A DNA stretch of 64,000 bases, taken from positions 1 to 64,000 of the forward strand of contig CAZTYP010000033.1 in assembly GCA_964617555.1 (NCBI GenBank). Direction: 5' to 3'. Below are positions 1-8,744 of the stretch, piece after piece (position 1 is the first letter of the stretch; each line of letters opens with the position of its first letter). Source of the DNA: 1-14-2-50-31-20 sp964617555. Its GTDB lineage: Bacteria; Bacteroidota; Ignavibacteria; Ignavibacteriales; Melioribacteraceae. The notes beneath the pieces are model-generated. The model made no database searches. It saw only the letters and a program-made list of their open reading frames with translations, and was not told the DNA's origin. The position numbers and the translations under genes were made by a program.

Positions 1-1
1 T

Positions 2-1027
2 TTTACTTGGGATAAGTTTTCACCAAAAGGGCACGCGGCATTGGCGTGGTTGGTTGCTTTGGGGTCAAACCTTTCCGCAATTTGGATTCTTACCGCAAAC
101 TCCTTTATGCAAGAACCTGTTGGTTACACTTTAGCCAACGGTAGGGCGGAGATGGTAGATTTCTTTGCGTTAATTTCTAATCCGCATTTGTGGATGCAAT
201 TTCCTCATGTATTTTTTTCAGGTATAACCCAAGCAGGATTTTTTATGATGGGAATAAGTGCATGGCATATGTTAAAGAAAACGGAAAAAATCGAGCCGTT
301 TAAAATGTCGATGCGTTTCGGAGCAAAAGCCGGATTGATAGGAATAATATTGGTCACTTTTATCGGACACTTTCAAGCACAACATATGGTAGAGCATCAA
401 CCAATGAAAATGGCAGCCGGTGAGGCTCATTGGAATACTGAAAATCCTGCGGCGCTTTCTATCTTTTCCATTCCCGATCAAGAAAACCACAAAAACTCCG
501 TAGATATTACAATCCCTAACATGCTTAGCTTTTTAGCATACGATTCCTTTGAAGGAGAAGTAAAGGGTCTTAATGATTTACAAAAAGAATATGAACAAAA
601 ATACGGACCTGGAGATTATATTCCTGATGTAACAGGGTCTTATATTTCTTTCAGAATTATGATAGGTGCCGGCTTATTAATGCTAATTATAGCTGTTTTG
701 GTTTATGTTCAATCAAGGAAAAAAGAATTTGAATGTAATCCGTTCGGTCTTAAAGTTATTTTCTATTCAATCTTTTTGCCTACAATAGCAATCTCTACCG
801 GATGGATTTTCACGGAAGTTGCACGTCAGCCGTGGCTCGTTTTCGGTTTGATGAAAACAAGCGACGGTATTTCCAAAGCGGTTTCCGTTGCGGAAGCATG
901 GATAACTCTTATCGGTTTTACTCTTCTCTATGCCGTATTAATAGTATTTACTGTTCAATTGTGGAAAAAATATGCTAAGAAAGATATGGATGATGATTAC
1001 GAACCACTTAATTCAAGTAAAGCATAG
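2..1027 (+). CDS. cydA: Cytochrome bd quinol oxidase subunit I, 5' end outside window
   Basis: This is the heme-bearing subunit of the inner-membrane quinol oxidase that reduces oxygen to water. The reading frame is open from base 2, so the N-terminal part (with the first heme ligand region) lies upstream. The visible part starts in the WLVALGSNLSA helix. Family heme ligands can be placed by alignment from memory: His at 206-208 (b558), Met in SFRIMIG at 659-661 (b558), and Glu in TEVARQPW at 815-817 (b595/d site). The usual GRQPW motif reads ARQPW. The Q-loop between the GLNDLQ stretch and SFRIM is short, as in non-proteobacterial enzymes. It is followed after 9 bases by cydB with a strong AGGAGG site, so the two are co-transcribed. 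Confidence 0.97.
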   Translation, partial: FTWDKFSPKGHAALAWLVALGSNLSAIWILTANSFMQEPVGYTLANGRAEMVDFFALISNPHLWMQFPHVFFSGITQAGFFMMGISAWHMLKKTEKIEPFKMSMRFGAKAGLIGIILVTFIGHFQAQHMVEHQPMKMAAGEAHWNTENPAALSIFSIPDQENHKNSVDITIPNMLSFLAYDSFEGEVKGLNDLQKEYEQKYGPGDYIPDVTGSYISFRIMIGAGLLMLIIAVLVYVQSRKKEFECNPFGLKVIFYSIFLPTIAISTGWIFTEVARQPWLVFGLMKTSDGISKAVSVAEAWITLIGFTLLYAVLIVFTVQLWKKYAKKDMDDDYEPLNSSKA

Positions 1028-1036
1028 GAGGATAAA

Positions 1037-2050
1037 ATGGATTTAAATACAATTTGGTTTATACTAATAACTGTTTTGTTTATCGGATATTTCTTCTTGG
1101 AAGGATTCGATTACGGAGTCGGGATGTTACTTCCGTTTATTGCTAAAGACGATACGGAAAGACGAATGATTATAAATACAATAGGACCTCACTGGGACGG
1201 GAACGAAGTCTGGTTGCTCACCGCAGGCGGTGCTTCTTTTGCCGCATTCCCCGAATGGTATGCAACTTTGTTCAGCGGATTTTATATTCCACTCTTTTTA
1301 ATGTTGCTAGGACTTATTGTGCGAGCCGTTGCTTTTGAATACAGAAGCAAAGAAGATTCCTTAAAGTGGCGTTATAACTGGGATTGGATGATTTTTGTGG
1401 GAAGTTTTTTAACTGCTCTTCTTTGGGGCGTTGCAGTTGCAAATATTATGCGTGGAACCCCTATTGATGCAACAAAAACTTATACCGGCGGATTTTTCAA
1501 TTTACTTAATCCCTACGGATTAATCGGCGGTATTACATTTGTTGTTCTTTTCCTTTATCACGGTGCGGTTTTTCTTTCGCTTAAAATAGGCGGAGAATTT
1601 GAGGAAAGAATAAAAGCTACAGCTGAAAAACTTTGGTTGCCTGCTGTTGTTCTTGCGGTTATTTTTGTTGCCTATACTTACGTTGATGTGGAAATTTTCA
1701 GTGCAAAAGGATTTTCCGCATTTATTCCTCCGCTAATTGCCGCAGTATCGTTGGTACTTTCCGGTGTATATCTTAAATCCAACAAAATAGGACTCAGTTT
1801 TATTCTTGTTGCATTAACGGTTGTGTTTGTTACCATAACGGCATTCTATACACTATATCCTAACGTTATGATTTCATCAACAAGTCCGGAATACAATTTA
1901 ACTATTTACAACTCATCGGCATCACAATATACATTGGGTGTTATGACTTGGGTTGCCGGTATTTTGGTTCCGTTTGTTTTGGTTTATCAAGCATGGTCGT
2001 ATATTGTATTTAAGAAACGATTAACAAAAGATTCCGAATTGGAATATTAA
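1037..2050 (+). CDS. cydB: Cytochrome bd quinol oxidase subunit II
   Basis: This is the second integral-membrane subunit of cytochrome bd oxidase and pairs with CydA. Its 337 residues are normal for the short CydB type. Family hallmarks are the N-terminal FLEGFDYGVGML segment (about residues 21-32), the conserved GPHWDGNEVWLL stretch (about 50-61), and eight or so hydrophobic helices across the length. The start is fixed by an AGGAGG Shine-Dalgarno 5-7 bases upstream of ATG 1037. It sits between cydA and cydD, the classic order cydABDC. A perfect hairpin follows the stop codon (see 2066-2095). Confidence 0.97.
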   Translation: MDLNTIWFILITVLFIGYFFLEGFDYGVGMLLPFIAKDDTERRMIINTIGPHWDGNEVWLLTAGGASFAAFPEWYATLFSGFYIPLFLMLLGLIVRAVAFEYRSKEDSLKWRYNWDWMIFVGSFLTALLWGVAVANIMRGTPIDATKTYTGGFFNLLNPYGLIGGITFVVLFLYHGAVFLSLKIGGEFEERIKATAEKLWLPAVVLAVIFVAYTYVDVEIFSAKGFSAFIPPLIAAVSLVLSGVYLKSNKIGLSFILVALTVVFVTITAFYTLYPNVMISSTSPEYNLTIYNSSASQYTLGVMTWVAGILVPFVLVYQAWSYIVFKKRLTKDSELEY

Positions 2051-2065
2051 TTATTTATGTTCTGT

Positions 2066-2095
2066 GATAACCGCACATTAACATGTGCGGTTATC
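2066..2095 (+). terminator. Perfect 13-bp hairpin between cydB and cydD
   Basis: GATAACCGCACAT (2066-2078) is exactly complementary to ATGTGCGGTTATC (2083-2095), with a TAAC loop. Only a short mixed CAAATTTT follows, not a clean T-run. It may therefore be a weak terminator, an attenuator or a transcript-stabilising stem that separates cydAB from cydDC levels. The structure is certain; the function is inferred. Confidence 0.55.
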
Positions 2096-2137
2096 CAAAT
2101 TTTCCACCGCGTTTTCAACACTTGCTGATTCTGATAA

Positions 2138-3865
2138 ATGAATATTGATAAAAATCTTCTGAAATTAACCTCCGACAAAAAAAAGGATTTTGTCGCTTCC
2201 ATACTAAGCGGAGTTACCGCCTCTATATTTACGATTTTAATCGCATATTTGTTATCAAAATCTATCAATCAAATATTTTTGGAAAAGAAAACACTTCCCG
2301 ATATCTATCTATTAATTTTCTTTTTTGTTATTGCGGCAGTATTAAAAGCTTTTTTTGTTTGGTTTGAAAAGAACAAAATAAGTGTTGTTGTAAGTGATGT
2401 AAAAAAGAAACTACGAAAAGAGATTAATACAAAACTGTTTGATGAACAAACCGGCATGCTTTTAAATAAAAAAAGCGGAGAACTTTCCAACACCGTTATT
2501 AAAGGAGTTGAAACCCTTGATGCATATTTTAGCGAGTATTTACCGCAGCTTTTTTTATCGGCACTTACACCGTTGTTAATTTTGTTTTTCGTTCTTCCGT
2601 TAGATGTTCTTTCGGGAATAATTTTTATCATTACCGCTCCGGTAATACCCTTGCTTATGTTTTTAATAGGAACCAAAGCCGAAGCATTAAATAAAAAACA
2701 ATGGAAATCGTTAAACAGAATGAGCGGACATTTCCTAGATGTTTTGCAGGGAATAACCACATTAAAAATTTTTAACAGAGCTAAAGATGAAATAAAACGA
2801 ATTCAAGAAATTAGCGATGCATTTAAATCCGCAACAATGAAAGTTTTGAAAATCGCTTTTCTTTCCGCTTTGGTTTTGGAACTCCTCTCCACAATCAGTA
2901 TTGCAATTATTGCCGTTGAAATTGGTTTGCGCCTTTTGTACGGTAAAATGGAATTTCAAAACGCTCTCTTTATTTTAATTCTTGCACCGGAATTTTATTT
3001 ACCCCTGCGTCAATTGGGAAGCCGTTATCATGCGGGATTAGAAGGGCTTGCGGCTTTTAATTCAATTCAAAAACTGCTTGCAATAAAACCGAAAGAAAAA
3101 ATTATTCCGCTTTTAACCGCACCAACATTTGAGGATAATATTAATTTCACAAACGTTTCATTTAAATATCCTAACAGAAACGAGCCGGCTGTAAAAAATA
3201 TCTCTTTCCAAATCAAACATGGCGAAACACTTGCCATTGTTGGGGAATCCGGTTCCGGCAAAACTACGATTATGAATTTGTTGATGCGGTTTATCAATCC
3301 CAACGAAGGAAAAATATCCGTCGGAGAAACCGAACTGACATCTATCCCTGAAAATGTTTGGTACAACTCCGTTAGTTGGATGCCTCAAACACCGCATATT
3401 TTCCATAAAACAATCTACGAAAATATTGCAATGGCAAAGCCGAACACAACCGAAGCCGAAGTAATTGAAGCGGCAAAAAAAGCAATGTTCCACAACACAA
3501 TCCTTAAATTTAAAAACGGATATAACACAATGGTGGGCGAACACGGAGCAACATTAAGCGGTGGAGAAATTCAACGACTTGCTTTGGCCCGTGCATTTTT
3601 AAGGGATTCCGAAATTTTATTGTTGGATGAACCAACTTCCGGCATCGATTCCGTTTATGAAAAGCAATTGCTCGATTCCGTAAAAGAACTATCGCAAAAT
3701 AAAACGGTAATAATTGTTGCACATCGCTTAAACACAATTATAAATGCGGAAAGGATAATTGTTATGGATAAAGGTGAAATTGCGGGAGAGGGAAATCATT
3801 TCGAATTATTGAAAGTGAACAAAGTTTATAAAACGCTTTACAATACATTTAAGAGGGAAATGTGA
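2138..3865 (+). CDS. cydD: Thiol reductant ABC exporter subunit CydD
   Basis: This is one half of the heterodimeric ABC exporter that moves cysteine/glutathione to the periplasm and is needed to assemble cytochrome bd. The N-terminal half (about residues 1-320) is an ABC type-1 transmembrane domain with six predicted helices. The C-terminal half is the ATPase: Walker A GESGSGKTT (about 369-377), signature LSGGEIQRLALARA, Walker B EILLLDEPTSGID and a switch His in IIVAHRL. Its length of 575 residues is typical. It overlaps cydC by four bases (3862-3865), so the pair is translationally coupled. Placement directly behind cydAB supports the CydD name over a generic exporter. Confidence 0.93.
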   Translation: MNIDKNLLKLTSDKKKDFVASILSGVTASIFTILIAYLLSKSINQIFLEKKTLPDIYLLIFFFVIAAVLKAFFVWFEKNKISVVVSDVKKKLRKEINTKLFDEQTGMLLNKKSGELSNTVIKGVETLDAYFSEYLPQLFLSALTPLLILFFVLPLDVLSGIIFIITAPVIPLLMFLIGTKAEALNKKQWKSLNRMSGHFLDVLQGITTLKIFNRAKDEIKRIQEISDAFKSATMKVLKIAFLSALVLELLSTISIAIIAVEIGLRLLYGKMEFQNALFILILAPEFYLPLRQLGSRYHAGLEGLAAFNSIQKLLAIKPKEKIIPLLTAPTFEDNINFTNVSFKYPNRNEPAVKNISFQIKHGETLAIVGESGSGKTTIMNLLMRFINPNEGKISVGETELTSIPENVWYNSVSWMPQTPHIFHKTIYENIAMAKPNTTEAEVIEAAKKAMFHNTILKFKNGYNTMVGEHGATLSGGEIQRLALARAFLRDSEILLLDEPTSGIDSVYEKQLLDSVKELSQNKTVIIVAHRLNTIINAERIIVMDKGEIAGEGNHFELLKVNKVYKTLYNTFKREM

Positions 3866-5565
3866 AATCGGTTTTTATAAAAATATTAAAACTCCTTTCC
3901 CCTTATAAATGGTGGATGTTGCTTGCCGCTTTTGTAGGATTTTTAACTATCGGAAGCAGCATCGGTTTGTTGATGACATCCGCCTACATTATAGCCAAAG
4001 CGGCACTTCATCCCGGCATTAGTGAGTTACAAGTAGGAATTGTGGGTGTACGCTTTTTTGGAATTTCGCGCGGCGTTTTACGTTATGCGGAACGTTTAAT
4101 TTCGCACGAGGTTACTTTTAGTATTCTTGCAAAATTCAGAGTCTGGTTTTTTAAATCTATCGAACCGCTTGTCCCTTCAAAAACAGAAAAGTTCACTAGC
4201 GGGGATTTGCTTTCACGTGTTGTTGCGGATGTTGAAAGTTTGGAGCATATTTTTGTAAGAGTAATTTCACCTCCGCTGGTGGCTACGCTTGTAGGAGTTT
4301 TAATCTTCGTTATTTTTTCCTTTTACAATATTTTACTTGCTCTTGTTTTTATAATTCCGTATTCCCTTGCCGGTATTGGTGTTCCGCTTTTTACATATAA
4401 ATTAAGCAGTAAATACGGTAAGAAAATGATTGCTTTGAGAACACGCTTAACAGAATTAACAATTGACGGAATCGAAGGCAAACGGGACTTAATTGCGTTT
4501 CAAAAATCTGATGAACATAAAACCGAATTTAACAATGTTAATTCCGAATTGGTTTCCTTGCAAAGGAAAATGAAATTAATCAGCGGACTGAACGAAAGTT
4601 TAATAGGATTGCTGATGAACATCGCCGTAATTCTTGTGTTTATTGCGGCAATTCCATTCGTAAAAGCGGGCGCCTTTAACGGAGTACATCTTTCCGTGTT
4701 AACCCTTGGGACAATGGCTGCATTCGAAGCCGTATTGCCAATACCTTTGGCACTTCAGTATCTTAAAAACAGCATCGTTGCGGGAGAAAGAGTTTTTCAA
4801 ATTGCCGATAAAAAAACGGAAGAAAAACCTTACGCGGATAAAAAATTGAATGGCGATAAAATTGAATTTTCCGATGTTGTTTTTTCCTATAGAGATAACG
4901 AGGCGGTGCTTAAGAAAATTAATCTTAAATTAAACCGAAAAGAAAAAATTGCGATTATCGGCGGAAGCGGTGCGGGCAAATCGTCAATTATTAATTTACT
5001 TCTAAATTTTTGGAAGGTTGACGACGGAAAAATTACAATGGATAATATCAATTATAACACATTGTCGGGAGAAAGTATTCGGAATGCTTTCTCAACAATT
5101 CCACAAAAAGTCTTTTTATTTAGCGATACAATAAAAGGTAATCTTCTGCTCGCCAAACCTACCGCAACCGACAAGGAACTTTGGAGCGTATTAAGAAAAG
5201 CGGAATTGGAAGAGCTGGTAAAATCTTTGCCGGAAAAACTGGATACGTGGATTGGCAATCAAGGGAAACAATTAAGCGGCGGTGAAAAAAAACGGATGGC
5301 AATTGCACGTGCAATTTTGAAAGATGCCCCCGTTTTTATTTGCGACGAAATTACCGCCGATATCGATGCCGTTAATGAAATGAAAATTATAAATACTATT
5401 CACTCCCTTACAAAAGAAAAAGGGTTAATTTTTATTACTCATCGTCTTGTCGGTATGGAAAAGTTTGATTCTGTTTATTTGCTGGAAAAAGGAAAAATTA
5501 CGGTTTTTGGTAAGCATATTGATTTATTAAATACTTCCGACGAATACCGGAAATACTTTTTTTAG
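3862..5565 (+). CDS. cydC: Thiol reductant ABC exporter subunit CydC
   Basis: This is the partner of CydD in the cysteine/glutathione exporter. Residues 1-310 are the membrane domain, including the CydC-typical GISRGVLRYAERL segment (about 70-82). The ATPase carries Walker A GGSGAGKSS and signature LSGGEKKRMAIARA. Its Walker B reads VFICDEITADID, where most ABC proteins have LLLDEPT, so the Pro of the D-loop lead-in is replaced by Ile. This suggests one of the two ATP sites in the heterodimer is less canonical. Its 567 residues are normal. The start overlaps the cydD stop (ATG within the last codons of cydD), so it is the last gene of the cyd unit. Confidence 0.93.
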   Translation: MKSVFIKILKLLSPYKWWMLLAAFVGFLTIGSSIGLLMTSAYIIAKAALHPGISELQVGIVGVRFFGISRGVLRYAERLISHEVTFSILAKFRVWFFKSIEPLVPSKTEKFTSGDLLSRVVADVESLEHIFVRVISPPLVATLVGVLIFVIFSFYNILLALVFIIPYSLAGIGVPLFTYKLSSKYGKKMIALRTRLTELTIDGIEGKRDLIAFQKSDEHKTEFNNVNSELVSLQRKMKLISGLNESLIGLLMNIAVILVFIAAIPFVKAGAFNGVHLSVLTLGTMAAFEAVLPIPLALQYLKNSIVAGERVFQIADKKTEEKPYADKKLNGDKIEFSDVVFSYRDNEAVLKKINLKLNRKEKIAIIGGSGAGKSSIINLLLNFWKVDDGKITMDNINYNTLSGESIRNAFSTIPQKVFLFSDTIKGNLLLAKPTATDKELWSVLRKAELEELVKSLPEKLDTWIGNQGKQLSGGEKKRMAIARAILKDAPVFICDEITADIDAVNEMKIINTIHSLTKEKGLIFITHRLVGMEKFDSVYLLEKGKITVFGKHIDLLNTSDEYRKYFF

Positions 5566-5691
5566 TATTTTCTTTATTTATCGCATACGGTAGTTGAATC
5601 TGTGTTATGAAAACAATGAGTTTTTTTTTATTTTAGAAAAATCATTACTCTAATTAAACCACAATTTGAAAATTTAATATCAGGGGTAAGT

Positions 5692-6099
5692 ATGAAAAAC
5701 ACCATTTTTGTTTTGATTCTGTTTATTGGTTCAAATATTTTCGCTACAAAAACAGAAGCCGTTTCTGAAATCGGTTCATTAACATCCATTGCTACAATAG
5801 TCCGGGACAACAATAATCAACCAATTGAATATAAATTGGAACAGAACCATCCTAATCCTTTTAATCCCTCAACAATTATTAATTACTCTCTTGCTAAAAG
5901 CGGAAATGTTCAAATTAAAATTTTTGATATTTCAGGAAAAGAGATTGCCACTTTATTAAATGAACCTCAAGAGGCAGGGAGTTATAGCTTGTATTTTAAC
6001 ACAAATGATATAGGTATAAAATTATCAAGCGGATTATATTTTTATACTTTTCGGAGCGGTAATTTTTCTGCAACAAGAAAAATGATACTACTTAAGTAA
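5692..6099 (+). CDS. Minimal secreted protein: signal peptide plus type IX sorting domain
   Basis: This 135-residue protein has an N-terminal signal peptide (about residues 1-20) and a linker of about 25 residues. The rest (about 48-135) is a complete Por/type IX secretion C-terminal sorting domain, with the NHPNPFNPSTIINYSL motif, the VQIKIFDISGKEI beta-strands and a terminal basic ATRKMILLK strand. Such domains normally follow a large passenger that is delivered to the surface. Here there is almost none. It may be a relic of a longer gene, a small surface peptide, or a decoy for the machinery. AGGGGTAAGT precedes the ATG. The FISUMP protein follows after 31 bases and may share its transcript. 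Confidence 0.85.
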   Translation: MKNTIFVLILFIGSNIFATKTEAVSEIGSLTSIATIVRDNNNQPIEYKLEQNHPNPFNPSTIINYSLAKSGNVQIKIFDISGKEIATLLNEPQEAGSYSLYFNTNDIGIKLSSGLYFYTFRSGNFSATRKMILLK

Positions 6100-6130
6100 C
6101 ATTTGGAAATTTTAGAAAACAGGAGTAAAA

Positions 6131-7111
6131 ATGTTAAGTAAATTTAATATAGTATTAATAATAGTAGTAATAACATCACTAAATACATTGGCCTTAAATT
6201 ATCCTCCCAAAATTGAAAATGTCCGATTTACACAAAGAACCGACGGTACTTTTTTTGTAGATATTTACTATTCTCTTTTCGACGGCGATACGGTAGCCGT
6301 AACAATGTTGGCAAGTAATAACGGAGGAGAAACTTTTGACTTTCTCGCAATTAGTTTGACAGGGGATGTGGGTGACAGTGTTGTTCCCGGATACAAGAAA
6401 CACATCGTTTGGGATTTTGCAAAAGACCATCCCAATTATTCTTGTGATCAAATACAGATAAAAATAATTGCCGATGACCATGCTACATTAGCGGCTCCCT
6501 GCCCGGAAATTCCCACTGTTACTTATGAGGGGGTTACTTATAACACTGTTCAAATTGATGACCAATGCTGGTTAAAAGAAAATCTTAATGTGGGAACCAT
6601 GGTTCGTAGTGATAGTGCGGCAAATGACCAATTGGATAACGGAATAATTGAAAAATACTGCTATGATAATAATGAAGCTAATTGTGATAAATACGGTGGA
6701 CTTTATCAGTGGGATGAAGCAATGAAATATACTACCACAGAAGGTGCCCAGGGCATTTGTCCTCCCGGATGGCATATCCCTACAATGAGTGAGTTTGAAA
6801 CTCTTAGTCATTCGGTTAGCGGTTTGAAAAATCCTATCCTTGAAAGGGGTCAAAACAATAAGGATGATGACAGAACAAATTTAAGCGGTTTTTCTGCTTT
6901 ATTTACCGGCTATAGAAGTAAAGACAACGGAACATTTTCCGGTATCGGTAAATATACTTTGTGGTTTAGTTCAACTGAGGGAGGTTATTTTGTCGATAAT
7001 CGATATAGAGATGCAGCAACGCGATTATTACGATATGATGATTATGTAATAGATTATATAGTTTATTCCAAAAAGTACGGCTATAATATCAGATGTTTGA
7101 AAGACAACTAG
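6131..7111 (+). CDS. Secreted FISUMP-domain protein
   Basis: The protein has a signal peptide (about residues 1-21). It then has a beta-sandwich-like N-terminal domain of the kind common in Ignavibacteria surface proteins (IENVRFTQRTDGTFFVDIYY... HIVWDFAKDHPN). The C-terminal half is a 'Fibrobacter succinogenes major paralogous' domain (about residues 134-326). Its hallmarks are QIDDQCWLKENL, GGLYQWDEAMKY, GICPPGWHIPT, a SGFSALFTGYR segment, LWFSSTE and the terminal YGYNIRCLKDN. Cysteines near these motifs are probably disulphide-bonded outside the cell. The molecular function of the domain is not known. It has no type IX sorting tail of its own, although the preceding gene is little more than such a tail. 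Confidence 0.85.
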   Translation: MLSKFNIVLIIVVITSLNTLALNYPPKIENVRFTQRTDGTFFVDIYYSLFDGDTVAVTMLASNNGGETFDFLAISLTGDVGDSVVPGYKKHIVWDFAKDHPNYSCDQIQIKIIADDHATLAAPCPEIPTVTYEGVTYNTVQIDDQCWLKENLNVGTMVRSDSAANDQLDNGIIEKYCYDNNEANCDKYGGLYQWDEAMKYTTTEGAQGICPPGWHIPTMSEFETLSHSVSGLKNPILERGQNNKDDDRTNLSGFSALFTGYRSKDNGTFSGIGKYTLWFSSTEGGYFVDNRYRDAATRLLRYDDYVIDYIVYSKKYGYNIRCLKDN

Positions 7112-7693
7112 AAGGGTTTCGAGTAATCCTACTATGTTATCGTTGTGTTGCTCTGACTGTTTTTCGGTTGATGGCTTTTGGGATTGGAAATTCTTTTATT
7201 TAAATACTAAGAATACAAAATAAACAATATGGTTCCTTACTACTTTTCTTATTAAGGTCTAGTTTGTTTCATTACTTCTGATAATGGTGCTGAGTTTGTA
7301 AAATACTAATCTATTGCTAAAAAGTCTGATACTACGTTTTGTTTTGCTCGTCCATGTTCTTTTTGGAAAAGAGGATTAAATAAATTGTTAGACAACATAT
7401 CCTTAAAAAATCTAACTTTGATGTTTTTCCCAATAAGGATATTTCTTAAATAAACCTTAATTAAACAACAGACCTAGAAAATTACTGAACTTCTCGAATT
7501 CTCTGAAATTTTTTTTAGTAATTTTCCTTACCTTTTTCTTATTTGCGGATTGAATCTGTATTTTATTATAGCTGTATCTGTTTTTGGAGAGGTGTTTCAA
7601 AAACGGTATATTTTAAAGTTGATTAAAAAAATATTAGGAACGATTGTAATCCGGTTTTCGGAAAAATAATTATCGGAACAACAATCAAAAAAG
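7112..7693. other. 582-base gap without an intact gene
   Basis: Apart from the IS30-type remnant at 7271-7537 no coding frame of note is open. The last 150 bases lead into the yihY-like gene and show no confident promoter. TTGAATCTGT at 7550-7559, just behind the transposase relic, also occurs at 5594-5603 behind cydC, in the same orientation. Confidence 0.6.
7271..7537 (+). pseudogene. Decayed IS30-family transposase, C-terminal remnant
   Basis: Frame 2 from base 7271 reads ITSDNGAEFVKY, then a stop, then SIAKKSDTTFCFARP and FWKRGLNKLLDN. This matches the catalytic DDE region of IS30 transposases (ITSDNG.EF...IAKKL...F.F..PY..WERGANEN). The catalytic Glu position in ANEN reads LNK. Frame 3 continues near 7461 with LNNRPRKLLNF, matching the LNNRPRK.LGF C-terminus. 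Stop codons and a frameshift make it non-functional. The N-terminal helix-turn-helix part and clear terminal repeats were not found. It explains most of the long gap between the FISUMP gene and yihY. Confidence 0.75.
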
Positions 7694-8635
7694 ATGAAAT
7701 CTATTTTATCATTCAAAATATTACGATTTGTTGCAAAGTTTTGTAGAACCGATAGATTTAGAAAAATTCTTAAATTTTTTGCTCATTATATAGGGGGTAC
7801 TTACGGCAGAATTGAAGAAAACCACTTGTTCCTTTCGGCTGCGGGTATTGCTTATTCAATTATTATCAGTGTAATTCCTCTTGTTCTTATTATTTTTTCC
7901 GTACTCGGTAGTATTATTGATATTGCCACAATAGAAGAACAGGTAAACACTGCAATAAACGAACTCATTCCATATCAGGGCTCCGCACAATACATGAAAC
8001 ATTTTATCCTTTCCAGAATTCCAGAAGTGGTTAAATACAAATCCCTTGCCGGAGGACTTGGTTTGGCGGGGCTTTTCTTTACGTCCACATGGTTATTTAG
8101 CAGTATGAGAACAATACTCAATAAAATTTTTAAAGTTGAAGAAAACAAAGGTGCAATAATAGGGTTGCTTAGAGATTTTGGAATGGTAATCTTGGTTTTG
8201 GTATTTATTCTTCTTTCAACATATTTACTTCCCACATTAAACTTTTTTGTTACTTTAACAAAAAATATTCCTTTGTTGGAAAGATTCGGTCTCGGTGAAG
8301 CGGTTAATTCTATTGTGCCTTATATCTCGCTCCTTTTAATGTTTTTAATGTTTTATCTCTTTTACACTTTTATTCCCTATGTTAAACTACACTATAAAGT
8401 TCCCCTTGCGGCGGCAATATGGGCAACCGTTTTGTGGGAAGCCGCACGACTTTTGTTTGAATATTATGTTACGAATTTTCTGGCATTAAAAAATCTTTAC
8501 GGAACTTTTCTCTTTTTTGTTGTAGTAATTTTTTGGATTTTTTACGCATCAATAGTCTTCTTAATCGGTGCTGAGATAGGACAATTATATCGAGAAAGAC
8601 GCGATGCCAGACGAGGAAAAGTTTGGATTAAATAA
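7694..8635 (+). CDS. YihY/BrkB-family inner-membrane protein
   Basis: This is a 313-residue polytopic membrane protein of the YihY/virulence-factor-BrkB family (formerly mislabelled RNase BN). The family has six helices, visible here from about residue 50 onward. Typical features are the LFLSAAGIAYSIIISVIPLVLIIFS helix region (split here for length: AAGIAYSIIISVIPL, about 50-64), the GLAGLFFTSTWLFSSM segment, and the C-terminal NLYGTFLFFVVVIFWIFYASIV and LIGAEIGQLYRE motifs. The N-terminal 45 residues are basic and cytoplasmic. The biochemical role of the family is unsettled. The gene stands alone between a mobile-element relic and the galactosidase gene. Confidence 0.88.
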   Translation: MKSILSFKILRFVAKFCRTDRFRKILKFFAHYIGGTYGRIEENHLFLSAAGIAYSIIISVIPLVLIIFSVLGSIIDIATIEEQVNTAINELIPYQGSAQYMKHFILSRIPEVVKYKSLAGGLGLAGLFFTSTWLFSSMRTILNKIFKVEENKGAIIGLLRDFGMVILVLVFILLSTYLLPTLNFFVTLTKNIPLLERFGLGEAVNSIVPYISLLLMFLMFYLFYTFIPYVKLHYKVPLAAAIWATVLWEAARLLFEYYVTNFLALKNLYGTFLFFVVVIFWIFYASIVFLIGAEIGQLYRERRDARRGKVWIK

Positions 8636-8679
8636 TAATTCTATTTCCAACTCCGGCAAAAAAACAGCGAAAAAAATTA

Positions 8680-8707
8680 TTAACAAACACACGGTATTTA
8701 TTATACT
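8680..8707 (+). promoter_or_regulatory. Candidate sigma-70-like promoter of the alpha-galactosidase gene
   Basis: TTAACA (8680-8685) and TATACT (8702-8707) are separated by 16 bases. Each differs by one base from TTGACA/TATAAT. They lie about 40 bases before ATG 8745, which is preceded by CGGAG. The -35 box lies within TTATTAACA (8677-8685), a nonamer repeated elsewhere in this window. This is a prediction by eye only. Confidence 0.4.
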
Positions 8708-8744
8708 GTAACCTGTTTTTAAATAAAATATTATCGGAGTTTAA

